Part shown: piece after piece, positions 54,401 through 61,165 of the stretch
How positions within the stretch are numbered: the first letter of the stretch is position 1
How the letters are laid out: each line of letters begins with the position of its first letter
Source: Epiperipatus broadwayi
Taxonomy: Eukaryota > Onychophora > Udeonychophora > Euonychophora > Peripatidae
DNA: 64,000 bases
Direction: 5' to 3'
Assembly (NCBI GenBank): GCA_028023455.1
Contig: JAQFVV010000322.1
Span: forward strand, 744,001 to 808,000
Notes under the pieces: model-generated
What the model was told of the DNA's origin: nothing
What the model saw: the letters and a program-made list of their open reading frames with translations, nothing else
The model's database searches: none
Program-made: the position numbers and the translations under genes

Positions 54401-57400
54401 ATTAGATTGTTAAATAAAAAAGTTTCGTTTAAATGTATAGAGAGAAAAAATGAATAAAAGATAGACAACAACAACAAAAAAATCATATATATTTGTTGTG
54501 AATATTGCTTAGCATAGAAAACAAGTGGACAGTAATGAATTCATTAAAAAAAAAAGAATCATGTAGATTGGGAAATATAGATTCAATAATATATATATTG
54601 CTGCTTTAATTCTAGTGAGGAAAAGATTGAAGATGAATGGAGTAAGCATATGACTGATTTTCACATGGAATTAAAAAATACAGGTTTACTGTAAAAACAT
54701 CATTGATCTCAAATAAATTGAATTACAATATTTATATTTCCAGATTTTATACATTTGTGTTTTGTAAAGTCATATATCCCCCCAAAAAATTACAAACCTC
54801 GGATTAATTTTGATGTTTTTTAATCATTTATTTTAATAAACTAATAAACTTTCTGAAAAATTCTTTTATTTAACATAGGATAAGATTCAAAAATACTAAT
54901 TATAGATGAAACGTAGTAATGTAGAGTAACAAACAACAAAAATATTATCAAGTTGCTAATTTTAAAAAGCATTATAGAACTACTTTTATTTAGAAAAGAT
55001 GATTTGAAATGACTTTTGGGTCATGGATGATTTTCCAATTATTTTATGTCCTAAGCAGTTTATCCTAGCATAAGAATAGGACTAACTTGAGAGAGAAATT
55101 TTTCCAATTAAGAAAAATGAAAAAAAAATTACGATGAACAATTGAATTGAATTATTGTACTCTGCCTGCCCTTTAGTTATTAAACCTTATTTGATCTAAA
55201 CAATTGCTTATGATACAATGGTCACTGTTTTCATTCAGTGACAAATTTAATGTATATGTATTATAAATTGTTATTATATTCATGTTTTTTAATATATAGT
55301 TAATTTATAATATATTTAAACAAATTCATTGAAACATATATGGGATAAAACAGGCAAAACTCTCTATACATATTGCCACTCAATGCAAGCCAGAGTAATC
55401 AATGGATGCCAGAAGGCTTGTGCATAAAATCCCCATCTAGTGCCTACTCATCCAATATCCCAAACTAGTTTCTGGCTTGTGGCCTTCGTCAGTGAGGAGC
55501 CTTGGATCTGAGAACCCTGCACTTAGATCTTAGGATCTAGTGCAACCCTCCAGCAGCCACCTTTTATCTCTACTTAACTACAAAACTATGAGACTTAAAT
55601 TGAAAACACTATAATATTTTCAATTCAAGCTCATCAGCTTATATAGTCATACAGGTCTGAACTCAGTTTAGTACCTATACATTTTGGGGTCTTTGGTTCT
55701 TTAATAACCATAACCACCACTATCTTATTAGGCAGGATTGGTTTTGATATATGGGATACTTTAAAGAGAAAGGATTTCACCTTTTTAACGTATGCACCTT
55801 ATTGATTTTATAATAACTCAATGCTGTTATATGAATACAGAGGAAATTCTCAAACTCAACACAAGATAGAAACTTTATAAAGATAAGAATGACCATCATA
55901 TCTTTTTAACCTAAATTCTGATTTATATAGGCCAATTTGAAATGCCTTGGTTTGAGACAATGGAGATGTTACTCTGTTCACTTTTAAATCTATTGTTTTT
56001 TCACGTACATTAACGTTCATGAAATCTTTTGATTTACTGTGTGTTAATATTATGAAATAATAGAAATTATGTAACATTCAGATTTATTTATTAAGAATGT
56101 AGATCATATGAAATTAAATAGAAAGGATTTCACCTTTTTAACATATGTGCCTTACTGATTTTATAATGACTCGATGCTGTCGTGTTGAGTACAGAGGAAA
56201 CTCTCAAACCCAAACACAAAATAGAGGCTTTATAAAGATAAGAAACTTATCGTTGTTGTGTTGAGTACAGAGGAAGCTCTCAAACCCAAACACAAGATAG
56301 AGACTTTATAAAGATAAGATGCTCTTTTCTTTATAAAGTCTCTATCTTGTGTTTGGGTTTGAGAGTTTTCTTTCTATTCAACATGACAGCATTGACTTAT
56401 TATAAAATCAGTAAGGCGCATATGTTAAAAAGGTGAAATTTTTTTTTTTTTTAATTTCGTATATTCTATGTGCTTAATAAATAAATCTGAACATTATATA
56501 GGATACTTGTAAAGATACTTTCTGATTTTATGAATTTATCAAATCCTATTAAATTAACATAAATAACATTGTGCTGTCTGATTACATTACTCAAAAAGTT
56601 TTTAGCATTTGTTCAATATATTTTAATATATTGACTTTAATTTTATATGAAATATTAGGACATTTTAAGTTTGTTCATATTTACCCAGATTATTGATATT
56701 AAATATATATATAATCTGGTAATATTATATAAACCAACTCAGCTAATTCATTGCTGATTGCATACATTATTGTTGTGTATTCAGCTATGAAGCTGACTAC
56801 CAACCATAATACACAACAATTATCACAAAACTATTAATTACCCAAAACATTAAATAAGAATAAATACATTTATTTACATATTATATATATATATACCCAT
56901 CAGCTAATATTTTACTAAATAACGATCCATAGTTACTTTATATACACATGAATAATTAGTCCTTGATTTAAAGTTCTAAATCTTCAATGCTATAATCATC
57001 ACCAAAACTACAATAGTGGTGGATCTAAGTGAATACTAAAAGTTTATACTCATAGTATTTAAAACACAATCCTAACTGGGCCTTCTCAGGTGTACACAAA
57101 TCATAAAAAGACTGGTAAGATCTGTAAACATTTTCCCTAGTCGGCTTTCTTTCACCTTCAGAGACATGGACTCTGGGACACTTCCATTTTGCAGAAAAGT
57201 TTTAAGGCACTTTTCCCCTCAGCTTTTCTCAAAAGTCCTTATGACAGCGACACACCACAGCATGCAATGAATGGAGGAAAGCTGATGACATGCTCTTTTG
57301 TTGCGTGCACCATTTATACTGTTTTTTCCTTGCTTGAATTCATTGATAAATTCCTATCATTCCAATGTAAAAGTAAATCCATTTGATTAATGCATTTTTA

Positions 57401-58940
57401 CAATGATGATAAGGATCCAGCTTCTAATTATGTCCTTTTATATTCTTCAGTAATTAGCTTCAAATATTTATTCCATTTGTTTTCTACTAAAATAGTTTAA
57501 TAGTTCGATTTTAACAGAATACAGTTTTCGTGGTATTTTAAATCCATGAGTTATATCGGCCTTGAAAATAATCATTTGCATTATATTTCACAATCTTTTA
57601 TAGCATGCTTTTAACTTACAATCTTTATCTGTTTAAGTCTAATTTATTTGCAAACCAATCTTTTTTCAATGAATTAGACTGAAATTCAAATTATCAAAAT
57701 AAAGTTTCCTTTACTTTTACAGAATTTATTTTTCATTACTTTTTAAAACTTACATATCTATTTACATTTATGTTTCCATTAATTATTAGCGATCATTTTA
57801 TTGCTTTTTAAACCAGATATGTATTTACATTTTATTATTTTTTCTCTGAAGTAAAACTTAGCTTTATAATTTATAGCTCTCTAGTTACTAAAGCCTAATA
57901 TATTTTCTACAAAATATAGCAATTGTCAAGATCTTACAAATTTGCTTTAGCTTAATTTTTAGAAACTATATGTTGAAAGACATTATTAAGAACTGATACT
58001 ATTTCAAACATAGAAGTATGTTTTCAATATATTATGATAAATTCTTTCATCTCTGAAAAAAAAAAAAAAAAAAAGACGAATGCCTCATTCTTTTTTATGA
58101 TTTATTTTTGGCTTTCCTTTAGTTGATAGTGTCCAGATATGCAAAGTGTGGTTATTAACTTTTCTAGAAATTCAAATATGGATTTTTCTCATCTCTTTCC
58201 ATGCGATTAATATATCAGTTTATGATTGCTCTTTCTTGCACAAAACAATTGGATCTTTTATAAGTAATTAATGTTTATAAGTTATTGATTTTAATAGCTG
58301 AAGCTTTTATGAAATAACTTTGGAATTTTATTTTAGTTATTTTGTCATCCTAGGGCAGTCATTATGATGAAAAATATTGACTTCTCAGTTGCAAATAAGA
58401 AAAAAGGTCATTTGCATATTGATATAGTTGAAGAGAGCATTCTTTCTAGGTGGTTCAGGAATTCCCCATATTATAGATAATCGTTCCACACTCTGAATTT
58501 TTTTTTAGTTAGTCATCATCTTTGCTTTGTTCTGTGATTAAGTACAGCAATAGAGTGATAGTCTCAAGAGGTAAAGGTTTCTGAATCAACTCAACTTTTC
58601 ATAGAGCTCAAAACATTACCTGACTGCCATAGAGTCATGAAGCACATTTTTATTTATGTTGATTGTATAAAATTTTTAGATATGACTTTTTCCAGATATT
58701 TGAACATCCTATATATGTAAGTTAACATAAACACATTTATCATCTTAAGGTTAAAACAAATTTTAAAAAGTTTATTTTTTCTTTTACTACCCATGACTTG
58801 TAAAATTTTGAATTTCTTTTAAAAAAATATGATAATAATAAATTTTTTATTTTAAATCTATTTTTTTTTTCTTTTTAGGAAATTCCATTAGAATTACGTT
58901 CATTTTTAGAAACATGTTTGAATATATCTCCTAGACAAAG
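6240..58940 (+). CDS. TBCK: TBCK pseudokinase gene, spliced, 8 coding exons, 3' incomplete
   Basis: Joining eight exons gives one open frame of 268 codons plus 2 nt that aligns end to end with the N-terminal pseudokinase domain of animal TBCK. The first 17 residues align without gaps to the vertebrate start, and residues 24-41 (CGSNGLPLTPNSVKILGR) are nearly identical to it. The HRD motif is HRALSPQN at residues 114-121 (Asp to Ala, Lys to Ser), DFG is replaced by KFG at 134-136, there is no glycine loop, and APE (158-160) and DIWSLG (191-196) are kept. This is the pseudokinase signature of the family. TBCK is known as a cytosolic/endosomal protein of the FERRY complex, linked to Rab5 endosomes, mRNA transport and mTOR signalling. 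Intron phases in order are 1, 2, 0, 2, 0, 1, 0, 2. The TBC and rhodanese domains are not in the window. Intron lengths are 5727, 75, 4141, 8090, 19181, 9849 and 4832 bp. Confidence 0.95.
6433..9905 (+). other. TBCK intron 1, first part; nothing identified
   Basis: Very AT-rich intron sequence with many T homopolymers. CpG is nearly absent. No coding exon or assignable repeat found. Confidence 0.6.
9914..11056. mobile_element. Non-autonomous hAT-type DNA transposon
   Basis: The left end is CAGGGGTTGGAAACCTAGGG; the right end, read on the opposite strand, is CAGGGATCAGCAACCTTTTA. These are typical hAT terminal inverted repeats of the CAGGGGTCGGCAACCT type, and the subterminal GGCAC/GTGTCATG stretches also correspond. 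Flanking 8-bp duplications are CTCTGTGC (9906-9913) and ATCTGTGC (11057-11064), 7 of 8 identical, as expected for hAT insertion. The 1143-bp interior is AT-rich with no transposase frame, so it depended on a transposase elsewhere. It contains a nested hairpin (10891-10953). Confidence 0.88.
10891..10953. repeat. Hairpin, 24-nt arms, inside the hAT element
   Basis: ATCTGGTTATAATGGACTTC plus AAAA (10891-10914) pairs with TTTTGAAGCCCATTATAATC plus AGAT (10930-10953), with about two mismatches and an AT loop of 15 nt. It could be a subterminal structure of the hAT element or a separate small insertion. Confidence 0.85.
11065..12159 (+). other. TBCK intron 1, end; nothing identified
   Basis: AT-rich intron sequence between the hAT element and exon 2. 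No frame or repeat is supported. Confidence 0.6.
12160..12232 (+). CDS. TBCK: TBCK coding exon 2
   Basis: Acceptor TTTTTTTAG at 12159; the exon starts AACGC, completing a Glu codon with the last base of exon 1. It encodes RLIIISEYYRD..., matching the family's strand leading to the hinge (RLVVVAEH in vertebrates). Donor GAAGA|GTGAGT at 12232/12233, phase 2. It ends with an acidic stretch (FED) before the next helix. Confidence 0.93.
12308..12422 (+). CDS. TBCK: TBCK coding exon 3 (HRALSP pseudo-catalytic loop)
   Basis: Follows exon 2 after an intron of only 75 bp, the shortest in the gene. Acceptor TTATATAG at 12307; donor TTTAAAG|GTAAGA at 12422/12423, phase 0. It encodes residues 90-127 with ALQGL-like helix residues (TLQGLATINKYG) and then HRALSPQN. 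Loss of the catalytic Asp and Lys of HRDLKP is characteristic of TBCK and argues that the domain does not transfer phosphate. Confidence 0.95.
12423..15050 (+). other. TBCK intron 3, first part; nothing identified
   Basis: AT-rich, with an AT microsatellite at about 12660-12673 and long A and T runs. No coding exon found. Confidence 0.6.
15051..15148. repeat. Perfect tandem duplication, 49-bp unit x2
   Basis: The units 15051-15099 and 15100-15148 are identical (TCTCAAATGAACAATCACTC...ATGTGTCA). Just upstream, TTGAGATTTT and AAAATCTCAA (15032-15056) form a short hairpin overlapping the first unit. Perfect identity means a very recent duplication. Confidence 0.97.
15152..15285. mobile_element. 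104-bp insert flanked by perfect 15-bp direct repeats
   Basis: TAGATTTCATGTTTT occurs at 15152-15166 and again at 15271-15285. The 104 bp between is much richer in G+C than the intron (CATCGGCCAGGAGGCAAACC...CTCTTGGCTAAC...GACAGGG). A 15-bp target duplication fits LINE-mediated insertion of a short retro-sequence. The minus strand is open through most of the insert, but the peptide is not recognised. Confidence 0.75.
15286..16563 (+). other. TBCK intron 3, end; nothing identified
   Basis: AT-rich intron sequence up to the exon 4 acceptor. No further feature is supported. Confidence 0.6.
16564..16637 (+). CDS. TBCK: TBCK coding exon 4 (KFG, degenerate DFG)
   Basis: Acceptor TTTATTTTAAG at 16563; donor ATTGG|GTAAGT at 16637/16638, phase 2. 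It encodes residues 128-151 plus two bases, including VKINKFGLFYIT (vertebrate IKLAKFGLYHMT) and the NDVAFPIG segment. The metal-binding Asp of DFG is Lys here, as expected for this family. Confidence 0.94.
16638..19192 (+). other. TBCK intron 4, first part; nothing identified
   Basis: AT-rich intron with poly(C) at 17198-17206 and numerous homopolymers. No exon or assignable element found. Confidence 0.6.
19193..20575. repeat. Compound repeat: two direct copies and one inverted copy of a ~480-bp unit
   Basis: Unit A (from 19193, TATTTGAAATACAGACATTC) recurs in the same direction at 19671, an offset of 478 bp. Both carry CCTGGAGCCTAATTGTAAAT, GATTTGAACTCAGACTTTCA, the CTAAACCAGCACTCAT segment and the TAATGGACAGGCTTCA segment. 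From about 20085 to 20575 the same sequence runs in reverse order on the other strand, so the second copy and the inverted copy can fold into a hairpin of roughly 480 bp per arm. The open frames at 19088-19327, 19510-19749, 19829-20029 and 20049-20231 are repeat sequence, not genes. In the inverted copy, GAGTTCAAATCCC resembles a pol III B box, but no A box is convincing. Confidence 0.9.
20576..24727 (+). other. TBCK intron 4, remainder
   Basis: AT-rich intron. Apart from the small open frame at 21272-21451 (entered separately) and a 14-nt palindrome GTGATATATATCAC at 21929-21942, nothing stands out. Confidence 0.55.
21272..21451 (+). other. Small open frame of 59 codons, unknown
   Basis: The ATG at 21272 follows a possible acceptor (TTATTTAG at 21269). 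The first 33 codons have an acidic, non-AT-biased composition (DSADSDTAESGDLD), then a hydrophobic run (LHILLLVFLIYFL) before TAA at 21449-21451. The acidic part ends at a possible donor (GGAT|GTAAAA), so it could be an exon fragment of an unknown gene, a retrocopy remnant or chance. I do not recognise it, and TBCK has no such segment between exons 4 and 5. Confidence 0.2.
24728..24884 (+). CDS. TBCK: TBCK coding exon 5 (APE and DIWSLG motifs)
   Basis: Longest exon after exon 1: 157 nt, residues 153-204. Acceptor ATTATTTTAG at 24727; donor GCACTA|GTAAGT at 24884/24885, phase 0. It contains KYLAPEV (APE motif), a less conserved linker rich in Ser/Thr/His, then CKADIWSLGIIITELAL, the subdomain IX helix of the kinase fold. 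Confidence 0.95.
25105..25310. mobile_element. 206-bp hairpin element (MITE / foldback)
   Basis: A nearly perfect inverted repeat with arms of about 95 nt: AGTATAAATCCAATAAAATA at the left pairs with TATTTTATTGGTTTATACT at the right, and CATCATGTCTATGTCACTTA with GTAAGTGGCATAGAAGTGGT near the centre (about 25207). Only a few mismatches and indels are present, so it is young or was fixed as a palindrome. No coding capacity. Confidence 0.9.
25311..25794. other. Intron 5 spacer, nothing identified
   Basis: Between the hairpin element and the 3' end of the first LINE. The minus frame at 25436-25636 has no recognisable similarity. A segment around 25490-25600 has slightly higher G+C, with no assignment. 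Confidence 0.5.
25909..26169 (-). pseudogene. LINE-A C-terminal Cys/His motif region
   Basis: The frame begins with FCKLCKEGIENIRHLLIECK: a C-x2-C-x8-H-x4-C arrangement typical of the zinc-knuckle-like C-terminus of many LINE ORF2 proteins, followed by about 60 residues ending WDRADYG. It is separated by several frame breaks from the RT part (26170-26430). Confidence 0.75.
26431..27114 (-). pseudogene. LINE-A reverse transcriptase, thumb and connecting region
   Basis: Continues from FADD with EDMEVMLRTCARVGKEMGIKFSEEKS (RT block 6/7) and a degraded YSYLE for the usual Y-K-YLG. Then come VAVAGLTYGNDALYVSK and AQREVGRHALD, then a TGA at 26632-26634 where relatives have Gly, and EMGWSSFHMRDAKSK. 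The TGA looks like a GGA-to-TGA mutation. Confidence 0.85.
27122..28358 (-). pseudogene. LINE-A reverse transcriptase, fingers/palm part
   Basis: Two overlapping frames. The upstream one (27372-28358) has GKARGLDGW, NNYRPIVVTSVLYKVF, MQGGFR and FIDIEKAYDRV, the RT1-RT3 blocks with the first catalytic Asp. The downstream one (27122-27385) has GLRQGCPMSPILFVLYLSE. The shift near 27380 is one break. A second break, in T9 at about 27125-27135, separates the F from the ADD of the FADD catalytic motif. The first 150 residues are Lys/Glu-rich linker between APE and RT. Confidence 0.9.
28377..28847 (-). pseudogene. LINE-A endonuclease (APE), C-terminal part
   Basis: Contains GDMNGHI (the GDFNAH motif), a TWSR-x-H-TIDYVL block (residues around Asp of the D-Y-[IV] motif) and SDHNFIVIE (catalytic SDH). 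The N-terminal N and E motifs are missing because of truncation. It ends at a TGA followed in the same frame by the RT region, so the TGA is most likely a mutation within a once continuous ORF. Its role was nicking target DNA. Confidence 0.85.
28861..29228. other. Spacer between two LINEs
   Basis: AT-rich, with poly(C) at 29055-29062. No feature found beyond flanking the two elements. Confidence 0.5.
29354..31229 (-). pseudogene. LINE-B reverse transcriptase
   Basis: The first segment (30201-31229) has KGKAPGNDG, NYRPISFLSVLYKIFTKIIT, EQAGF and GFVDYEKAFDSI. After a frame break near 30200 comes GVRQGDSISPKLF, then an in-frame TAG. Then 29354-30052 has SHLDFADDVVVFA (catalytic FADD), LKINVKKTKVMFN, YKYLGQIINTDGN and the C-terminal WAGHIARRDDNRW and RPRKRPRVGGW. 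This matches the RTE/'endonuclease-reverse transcriptase' type common in arthropods. No RNase H domain is seen. Confidence 0.9.
31291..32087 (-). pseudogene. LINE-B APE endonuclease
   Basis: The frame opens at ATG 32085-32087 (MMTFYLVTYNCRSLSSEGRL, where N-x-R-S-L is the N-terminal APE motif). It shifts near 32000 (WDIIGLCE is in another frame) and continues with GVEFIINKKW, VYAPTS, GDFNARIGR, TAELDYILTNR and GSDHRLVR. All usual catalytic motifs, including the WDIIGLCE glutamate, can be located. It nicks target DNA to prime reverse transcription. Confidence 0.88.
32143..32166 (-). other. Perfect 8-bp stem-loop in LINE-B 5' UTR
   Basis: CACCAACC, then 8 nt, then GGTTGGTG. It lies about 60 nt upstream of the LINE-B start codon on the sense (minus) strand. 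The older copy keeps part of it (GCCAACAACTACCTTGGCTA near 38104). It may be a structural element of the LINE RNA. Confidence 0.5.
32511..33182. other. Spacer between the two LINE-B copies
   Basis: AT-rich noncoding sequence with ATC-poor and TA-rich stretches. Nothing identified. Confidence 0.5.
34691..34698 (+). promoter_or_regulatory. Candidate LTR TATA box
   Basis: TATATAAA in a locally GC-richer context (GTGCGGCG just upstream), 93 bp ahead of AATAAA at 34784-34789. The equivalent position in the second copy (near 60530) reads GCGTATAATG, a decayed version. Placement mid-LTR is consistent with a U3/R boundary. Confidence 0.35.
34784..34789 (+). terminator. Candidate LTR polyadenylation signal
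   Basis: AATAAA downstream of the TATA candidate. The second copy has CAAATAACC at the matching place. Assignment is by spacing only. Confidence 0.25.
38669..40168. mobile_element. 1.5-kb imperfect palindrome (giant foldback element)
   Basis: The two halves are reverse complements around a centre near 39445. The outer ends match (TCATTGAACACTTTACAGTG and CGTTGTAAAGTGTTCAATGA), followed by AATCTATAAAATAAAATTTA against its complement. Middle stretches match too (left AAACTGTTTT with right AAAACAGTTT; left CTCTCTGTGAAC with right GCTCACAGAGG), and so does the centre (AAATCTTTGTTTAAAGTTGG with CAACTTTAAATAAAGATTTG). Arms are about 720-750 bp with moderate divergence. No open frame of note, so it is either a foldback transposon or an inverted duplication of a non-autonomous element. 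Confidence 0.85.
40169..40964 (+). other. Intron 5, nothing identified
   Basis: AT-rich sequence between the giant palindrome and the tandem duplication. No feature supported. Confidence 0.5.
40965..41274. repeat. Tandem duplication, 154-bp unit x2
   Basis: The units 40965-41118 and 41119-41272/4 begin CCATTAGAGAGTTTTATC and end CAGTAGCACC or TAGTAGCACC. They differ at a handful of positions. The end of the second unit doubles as the left arm of the foldback element that follows. Confidence 0.93.
41244..41510. mobile_element. 267-bp foldback element, R1 family copy 2
   Basis: The left arm 41244-41281 (TCACAGAGGCAAAACTCCAT...CACTCAGT) is the inverse of the right arm 41471-41510 (ACTGAGTGGTACTACTGTAT...CTCTGTGA). 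The interior 41339-41462 is shared with the dispersed repeat at 55440-55560 and more distantly at 1332-1450. This copy shows that the family has terminal inverted repeats and supports a DNA-transposon or foldback origin. The plus frame 41489-41704 starts inside it and is not a gene. Confidence 0.85.
41526..44065 (+). other. Intron 5, end; nothing identified
   Basis: AT-rich intron sequence up to the exon 6 acceptor. No assignable repeat or coding frame. Confidence 0.55.
44066..44135 (+). CDS. TBCK: TBCK coding exon 6
   Basis: Separated from exon 5 by a 19.2-kb intron packed with retrotransposons. Acceptor ATAATTTAAG at 44065; donor CTTACAG|GTATGTT at 44135/44136, phase 1. It encodes GIDLWANFSLEEIFRTILIF and four further residues, matching the GRKLFQSLDISERLKF region of the vertebrate protein in position and character, though not closely in sequence. 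Exact frame joining on both sides supports it. Confidence 0.85.
44136..45196 (+). other. TBCK intron 6, first part; nothing identified
   Basis: AT-rich, homopolymer-rich intron sequence. Confidence 0.55.
45197..45480. repeat. Degenerate tandem-like repeat with higher CpG
   Basis: TCTAACCTAATAAA (45197), TCTAACCTACTAAA (45266) and TCTAACCCCAATAAAG (45394) recur. The first and third are both followed by an ATTCTC...GGTGATC motif and later by a GGTCGGT-type segment, suggesting two diverged units about 197 bp apart. CpG is locally higher than in the intron. Class unknown. Confidence 0.4.
45481..48409 (+). other. TBCK intron 6, middle
   Basis: Slightly less AT-extreme than the flanks between about 45500 and 47650. 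This may be decayed transposon sequence, but no domain or terminal repeat could be made out. The plus frame at 47203-47394 is unremarkable. Confidence 0.4.
48410..49180 (+). promoter_or_regulatory. CpG-enriched island inside intron 6
   Basis: About 16 CpG in 48410-48930 and a few more to 49180, against about one per 600 bp in most of the gene's introns. It ends in a frame (48862-49053) opening MALFVKADEILRNSAKICVE and then a hydrophobic run; the first 20 codons use CpG-containing codons unlike chance intron frames. It may mark a nested promoter and exon, or a young transposon fragment. Not recognised. Confidence 0.25.
49181..53984 (+). other. TBCK intron 6, end; nothing identified
   Basis: AT-rich intron. 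A short hairpin (about 49751-49788, TTATTCACC...GGTGAGTGAATA) and a GC-richer patch at 51690-51870 (GAAGCAGTGGAAGAAATCAG) were noted without assignment. The 114-codon minus frame at 49826-50170 is low-complexity Phe/Leu/Ile/Ser and is not credible. Confidence 0.5.
53985..54046 (+). CDS. TBCK: TBCK coding exon 7
   Basis: Acceptor TTTTAAATAG at 53984; donor AAATTACAG|GTGAGA at 54046/54047, phase 0. It completes the split Gly codon and encodes KSESVLEQIALSHDASAKLQ, which lies where vertebrate TBCK has a variable segment between the two C-lobe helices. It is less conserved, so the call rests mainly on splice sites, frame and position between exons 6 and 8. Confidence 0.83.
54047..55350 (+). other. 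TBCK intron 7, first part; nothing identified
   Basis: AT-rich intron sequence with poly(A) runs. No feature supported. Confidence 0.55.
55351..55745 (+). repeat. Dispersed repeat family R1, copy 3 (longest)
   Basis: Opens CAGGCAAAACTCTCTATACA, like the left arm of the 41244 foldback copy. It then carries the shared core (GTGCCTACTCATCCAATATC...CAGCAGCCACC) and continues with ACTATGAG...CATACAGGTCTGAACTCAGT and TTTAATAACCATAACCACC, which is shared only with copy 1. The inverted right arm seen at 41471 is absent, so copies 1 and 3 are either a longer family form or have a different right part. Confidence 0.82.
55772..56450. mobile_element. Complex foldback cluster: three direct and one inverted copy
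   Basis: The unit AGAAAGGATTTCACCTTTTT...GATGCTGT...GAGTACAGAGGAAACTCTCA...GACTTTATAAAGATAAG occurs at 55772-55890, again at 56124-56245, partly at 56255-56322, and inverted at about 56330-56440. The last two form a palindrome with centre near 56326. The first two are separated by about 230 bp of AT-rich sequence, and the minus frame 55856-56077 spans this junction and is not a gene. Confidence 0.88.
56451..58878 (+). other. TBCK intron 7, end
   Basis: Mostly unassigned. Short hairpins occur at 56687-56722 (CCAGATTAT...ATAATCTGG) and 56770-56823 (TATTGTTGTGTATT with AATACACAACAATT). A GC-richer patch at 57060-57330 contains a 65-codon plus frame (57189-57386) without recognisable similarity. 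Confidence 0.5.
58879..58940 (+). CDS. TBCK: TBCK coding exon 8 (last in window)
   Basis: Polypyrimidine tract and acceptor CTTTTTAG at 58878; donor GACAAAG|GTAAAT at 58940/58941, phase 2. It encodes EIPLELRSFLETCLNISPRQ plus AG of an Arg codon. This matches the kinase subdomain XI helix ([21 protein letters not shown] in vertebrates), including the invariant Arg. No following exon could be found before 64000. Confidence 0.92.
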
Positions 58941-59414
58941 GTAAATGGCATTTTTTAAGATTAAGATAAGTCTTTATTAAAATATTTGATTAATTAGAAA
59001 TACCGATTTTGAAGTTTTAAAAATTAAATTTTAGAAAATTTTTAAAATTCTTACAAGAAGTTTTTTTTATTTTTTATTATAATATGTTTAATTTTTTCAG
59101 AGTAGTCACATTTTAGAATATTAAAATTAATGTGGTAAAAAATGCTAGTTATCTTAAAATCTATTATACTTTCATTAGTACAGATTTACTTCACTAAGCT
59201 TTAAGACTTTTGATATTTATCTGCAAGAAGAGAAGTCATATGAAATTATACTATCCACTTTAAAAATTTTAAACTGCAAACCAATAAAAATAAAAATAAT
59301 TCTTATGCTGGGATAATTTAAGATGAGAAGTTTTGTCATCTCAGTTATGATGTTACTAATTTTAATAGCACATAAATAACTTACTAATGTCTTGAATATG
59401 CAATGTTTAAGATT

Positions 59415-59693
59415 ATAGTCATAACAATGAACATTCTAGTTTCATATACATTACTGAGAATTATTTATTCAGCCAGTCTCATAACGAGACATTTTAATAA
59501 ACTTGCAAATAATTTTACTTTCTATTTATCAATGCTCATTCATTCAGTTTGATAAAAGGGAGTGAATGGCATTGATAAATGAAAAGTAAAATTATTTGCA
59601 AGTTTCTTAAAATGTCTCGTTATGAGACTGTCTGCAAAAATAATTATTAATAATGTATATAGAATGAGAATGTTCAGTGATATGATTACAGTT
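59415..59693. mobile_element. ~280-bp palindromic element
   Basis: Arms of about 130 nt are centred near 59552. The left GTCTCATAACGAGACATTTT and AACTTGCAAATAATTTTACT mirror the right AGTAAAATTATTTGCAAGTT and AAAATGTCTCGTTATGAGAC, and the outer GAACATTCTAG pairs with AGAATGTTC. Few mismatches. Typical of a MITE or foldback element. No coding capacity. Confidence 0.88.
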
Positions 59694-59749
59694 ATGATGT
59701 TTTATTACCATGCTTTTCTCTGTGAATTAATATGGATGTATTCTCTTAT

Positions 59750-61165
59750 TATAACGGTTGGGTTTTTTTTGGGGTCTTACCATATCTGACATACAAGGGC
59801 GGCACCAGGCCATTCGAACCTGGAAAATTTATATAGTAGGCAGATACTTACTATTAAGAACCAATTTTTAAATAAATACGACTGAAATGCCTCAGTTACT
59901 AGCTCATGGAGGAGATAATATATATTTTAATTTTAAAGAAATAAAGATAATAAAAATTAAGAATAAGCCATTGCTAGATTAACAATACACAGAAACATTT
60001 ATTTTGCACATATATAAAATTTAGAATTATTTACTTTAGTATAATGTCTACTTTAGCATTTGATTTAATTTACATTTTAACTTTTTATTTTATAAGTTTG
60101 CACAGATGGATAATTAATATTTTATTATAGTGTCAAGTATGGATAGACTACATAGATTGCACTCAAAAAAGAAAATATTCTATATCCCTTATTTAACCCA
60201 GGTCAAAAGTTCGCAGTCAAACTAATGCCAATCTATCTGACATATCGATGTATTCAATGCAACATGAATATGACAGCACAATACCGTACTGTCAGGAAGG
60301 TACATCTGAACAGCACGGTTATCTAGAAAAATGTCTCTTGTCCAGTACAGGAATACTTCATCTGTCTGGCGAGAAGAACAATAAAAAAACTCCATAGGAA
60401 GAGATTGCAGTTCTTTCTGCCGACTTATGATCCCATTCCATAGGCTAAAGGGATGATCCAAGATGCAGGGAATACCAACCGTTTCCCATGGTCAATAAGG
60501 AAAGGGATTATTTTGCCCAAGTGCTGCGTATAATGTGATCCTGCGTGTCGCGGATCTTCATACTACATTTACTAATTACACCAATACATCCAACCCATTA
60601 ACCCAATTTAACTGCGAAACAAATAACCTGTGATTAACCCTCTCTTAAACTAACATAACTTTACAAATCTATGCAGTCGTCCATACCCAACTTAAATTTA
60701 ACATTTATTAAAAGTTTAGCTTAACAAAAAAAAAATCATAATAAACACTTAAAAGAACGGGAAAAATAAATTAATGGAAATGATTTTAAAACTACATATG
60801 ATAAAAATAATTATTAATAAATGATTTAGTTTGGTTAGATAGGAATTTTTATTTCTATTTAAATACTGGAAAAGTTTTATAGTTAAAGTTCATTAGTCAT
60901 ATAGAGTTCTTACGGTTTTAAAAAGAAAGTCCATACTTTTTAGTTGCTTGTAATTTAGATCCCATGTTGTTTATAATTCCCACAATATCCTGGGGAGACT
61001 GATATGCTGTTAGCCATCCTATTGGTATTCATCTGAAGGTCCTTTGCTCTAGCTGGTATAGCTCTTTGCAGGATCTTATCGCAGGACCTCGGTGTCTGCA
61101 ATGTAGGAAAACGATACTTCATTTTTTTTTCCTTTAGAAAAACTTAAAGGATTGAAAGCACTGGT
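59750..61165 (+). mobile_element. Second, decayed copy of the 2.2-kb LTR-like family
   Basis: Collinear with 33637-35260 of the first copy: GGGCGGCACCAGGCCATTCG, AGTAGGCAGATACTTA, TTCGCAGTCAAACT, ATATCGATGTATTCAATG, GGCGAGAAGAACAA...CTCCATAGGA, AGTTCTTACGGTTTTAAAAA and GGATTGAAAGCACT. Similarity stops near 61165, so the last about 540 bp of the family are missing. The 5' end (TATAACGG at 59750) is a weak match to TGTAACAA. The minus frame at 60222-60461 lies within it and is not recognised. Confidence 0.82.

Noticed and set aside
57189-57386. 65-codon plus frame in a GC-richer patch
   Set aside because: No recognisable domain and no splice or repeat context to support it.
60222-60461. 79-codon minus frame
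   Set aside because: Lies within the decayed LTR-like copy; the matching region of the first copy is not open.
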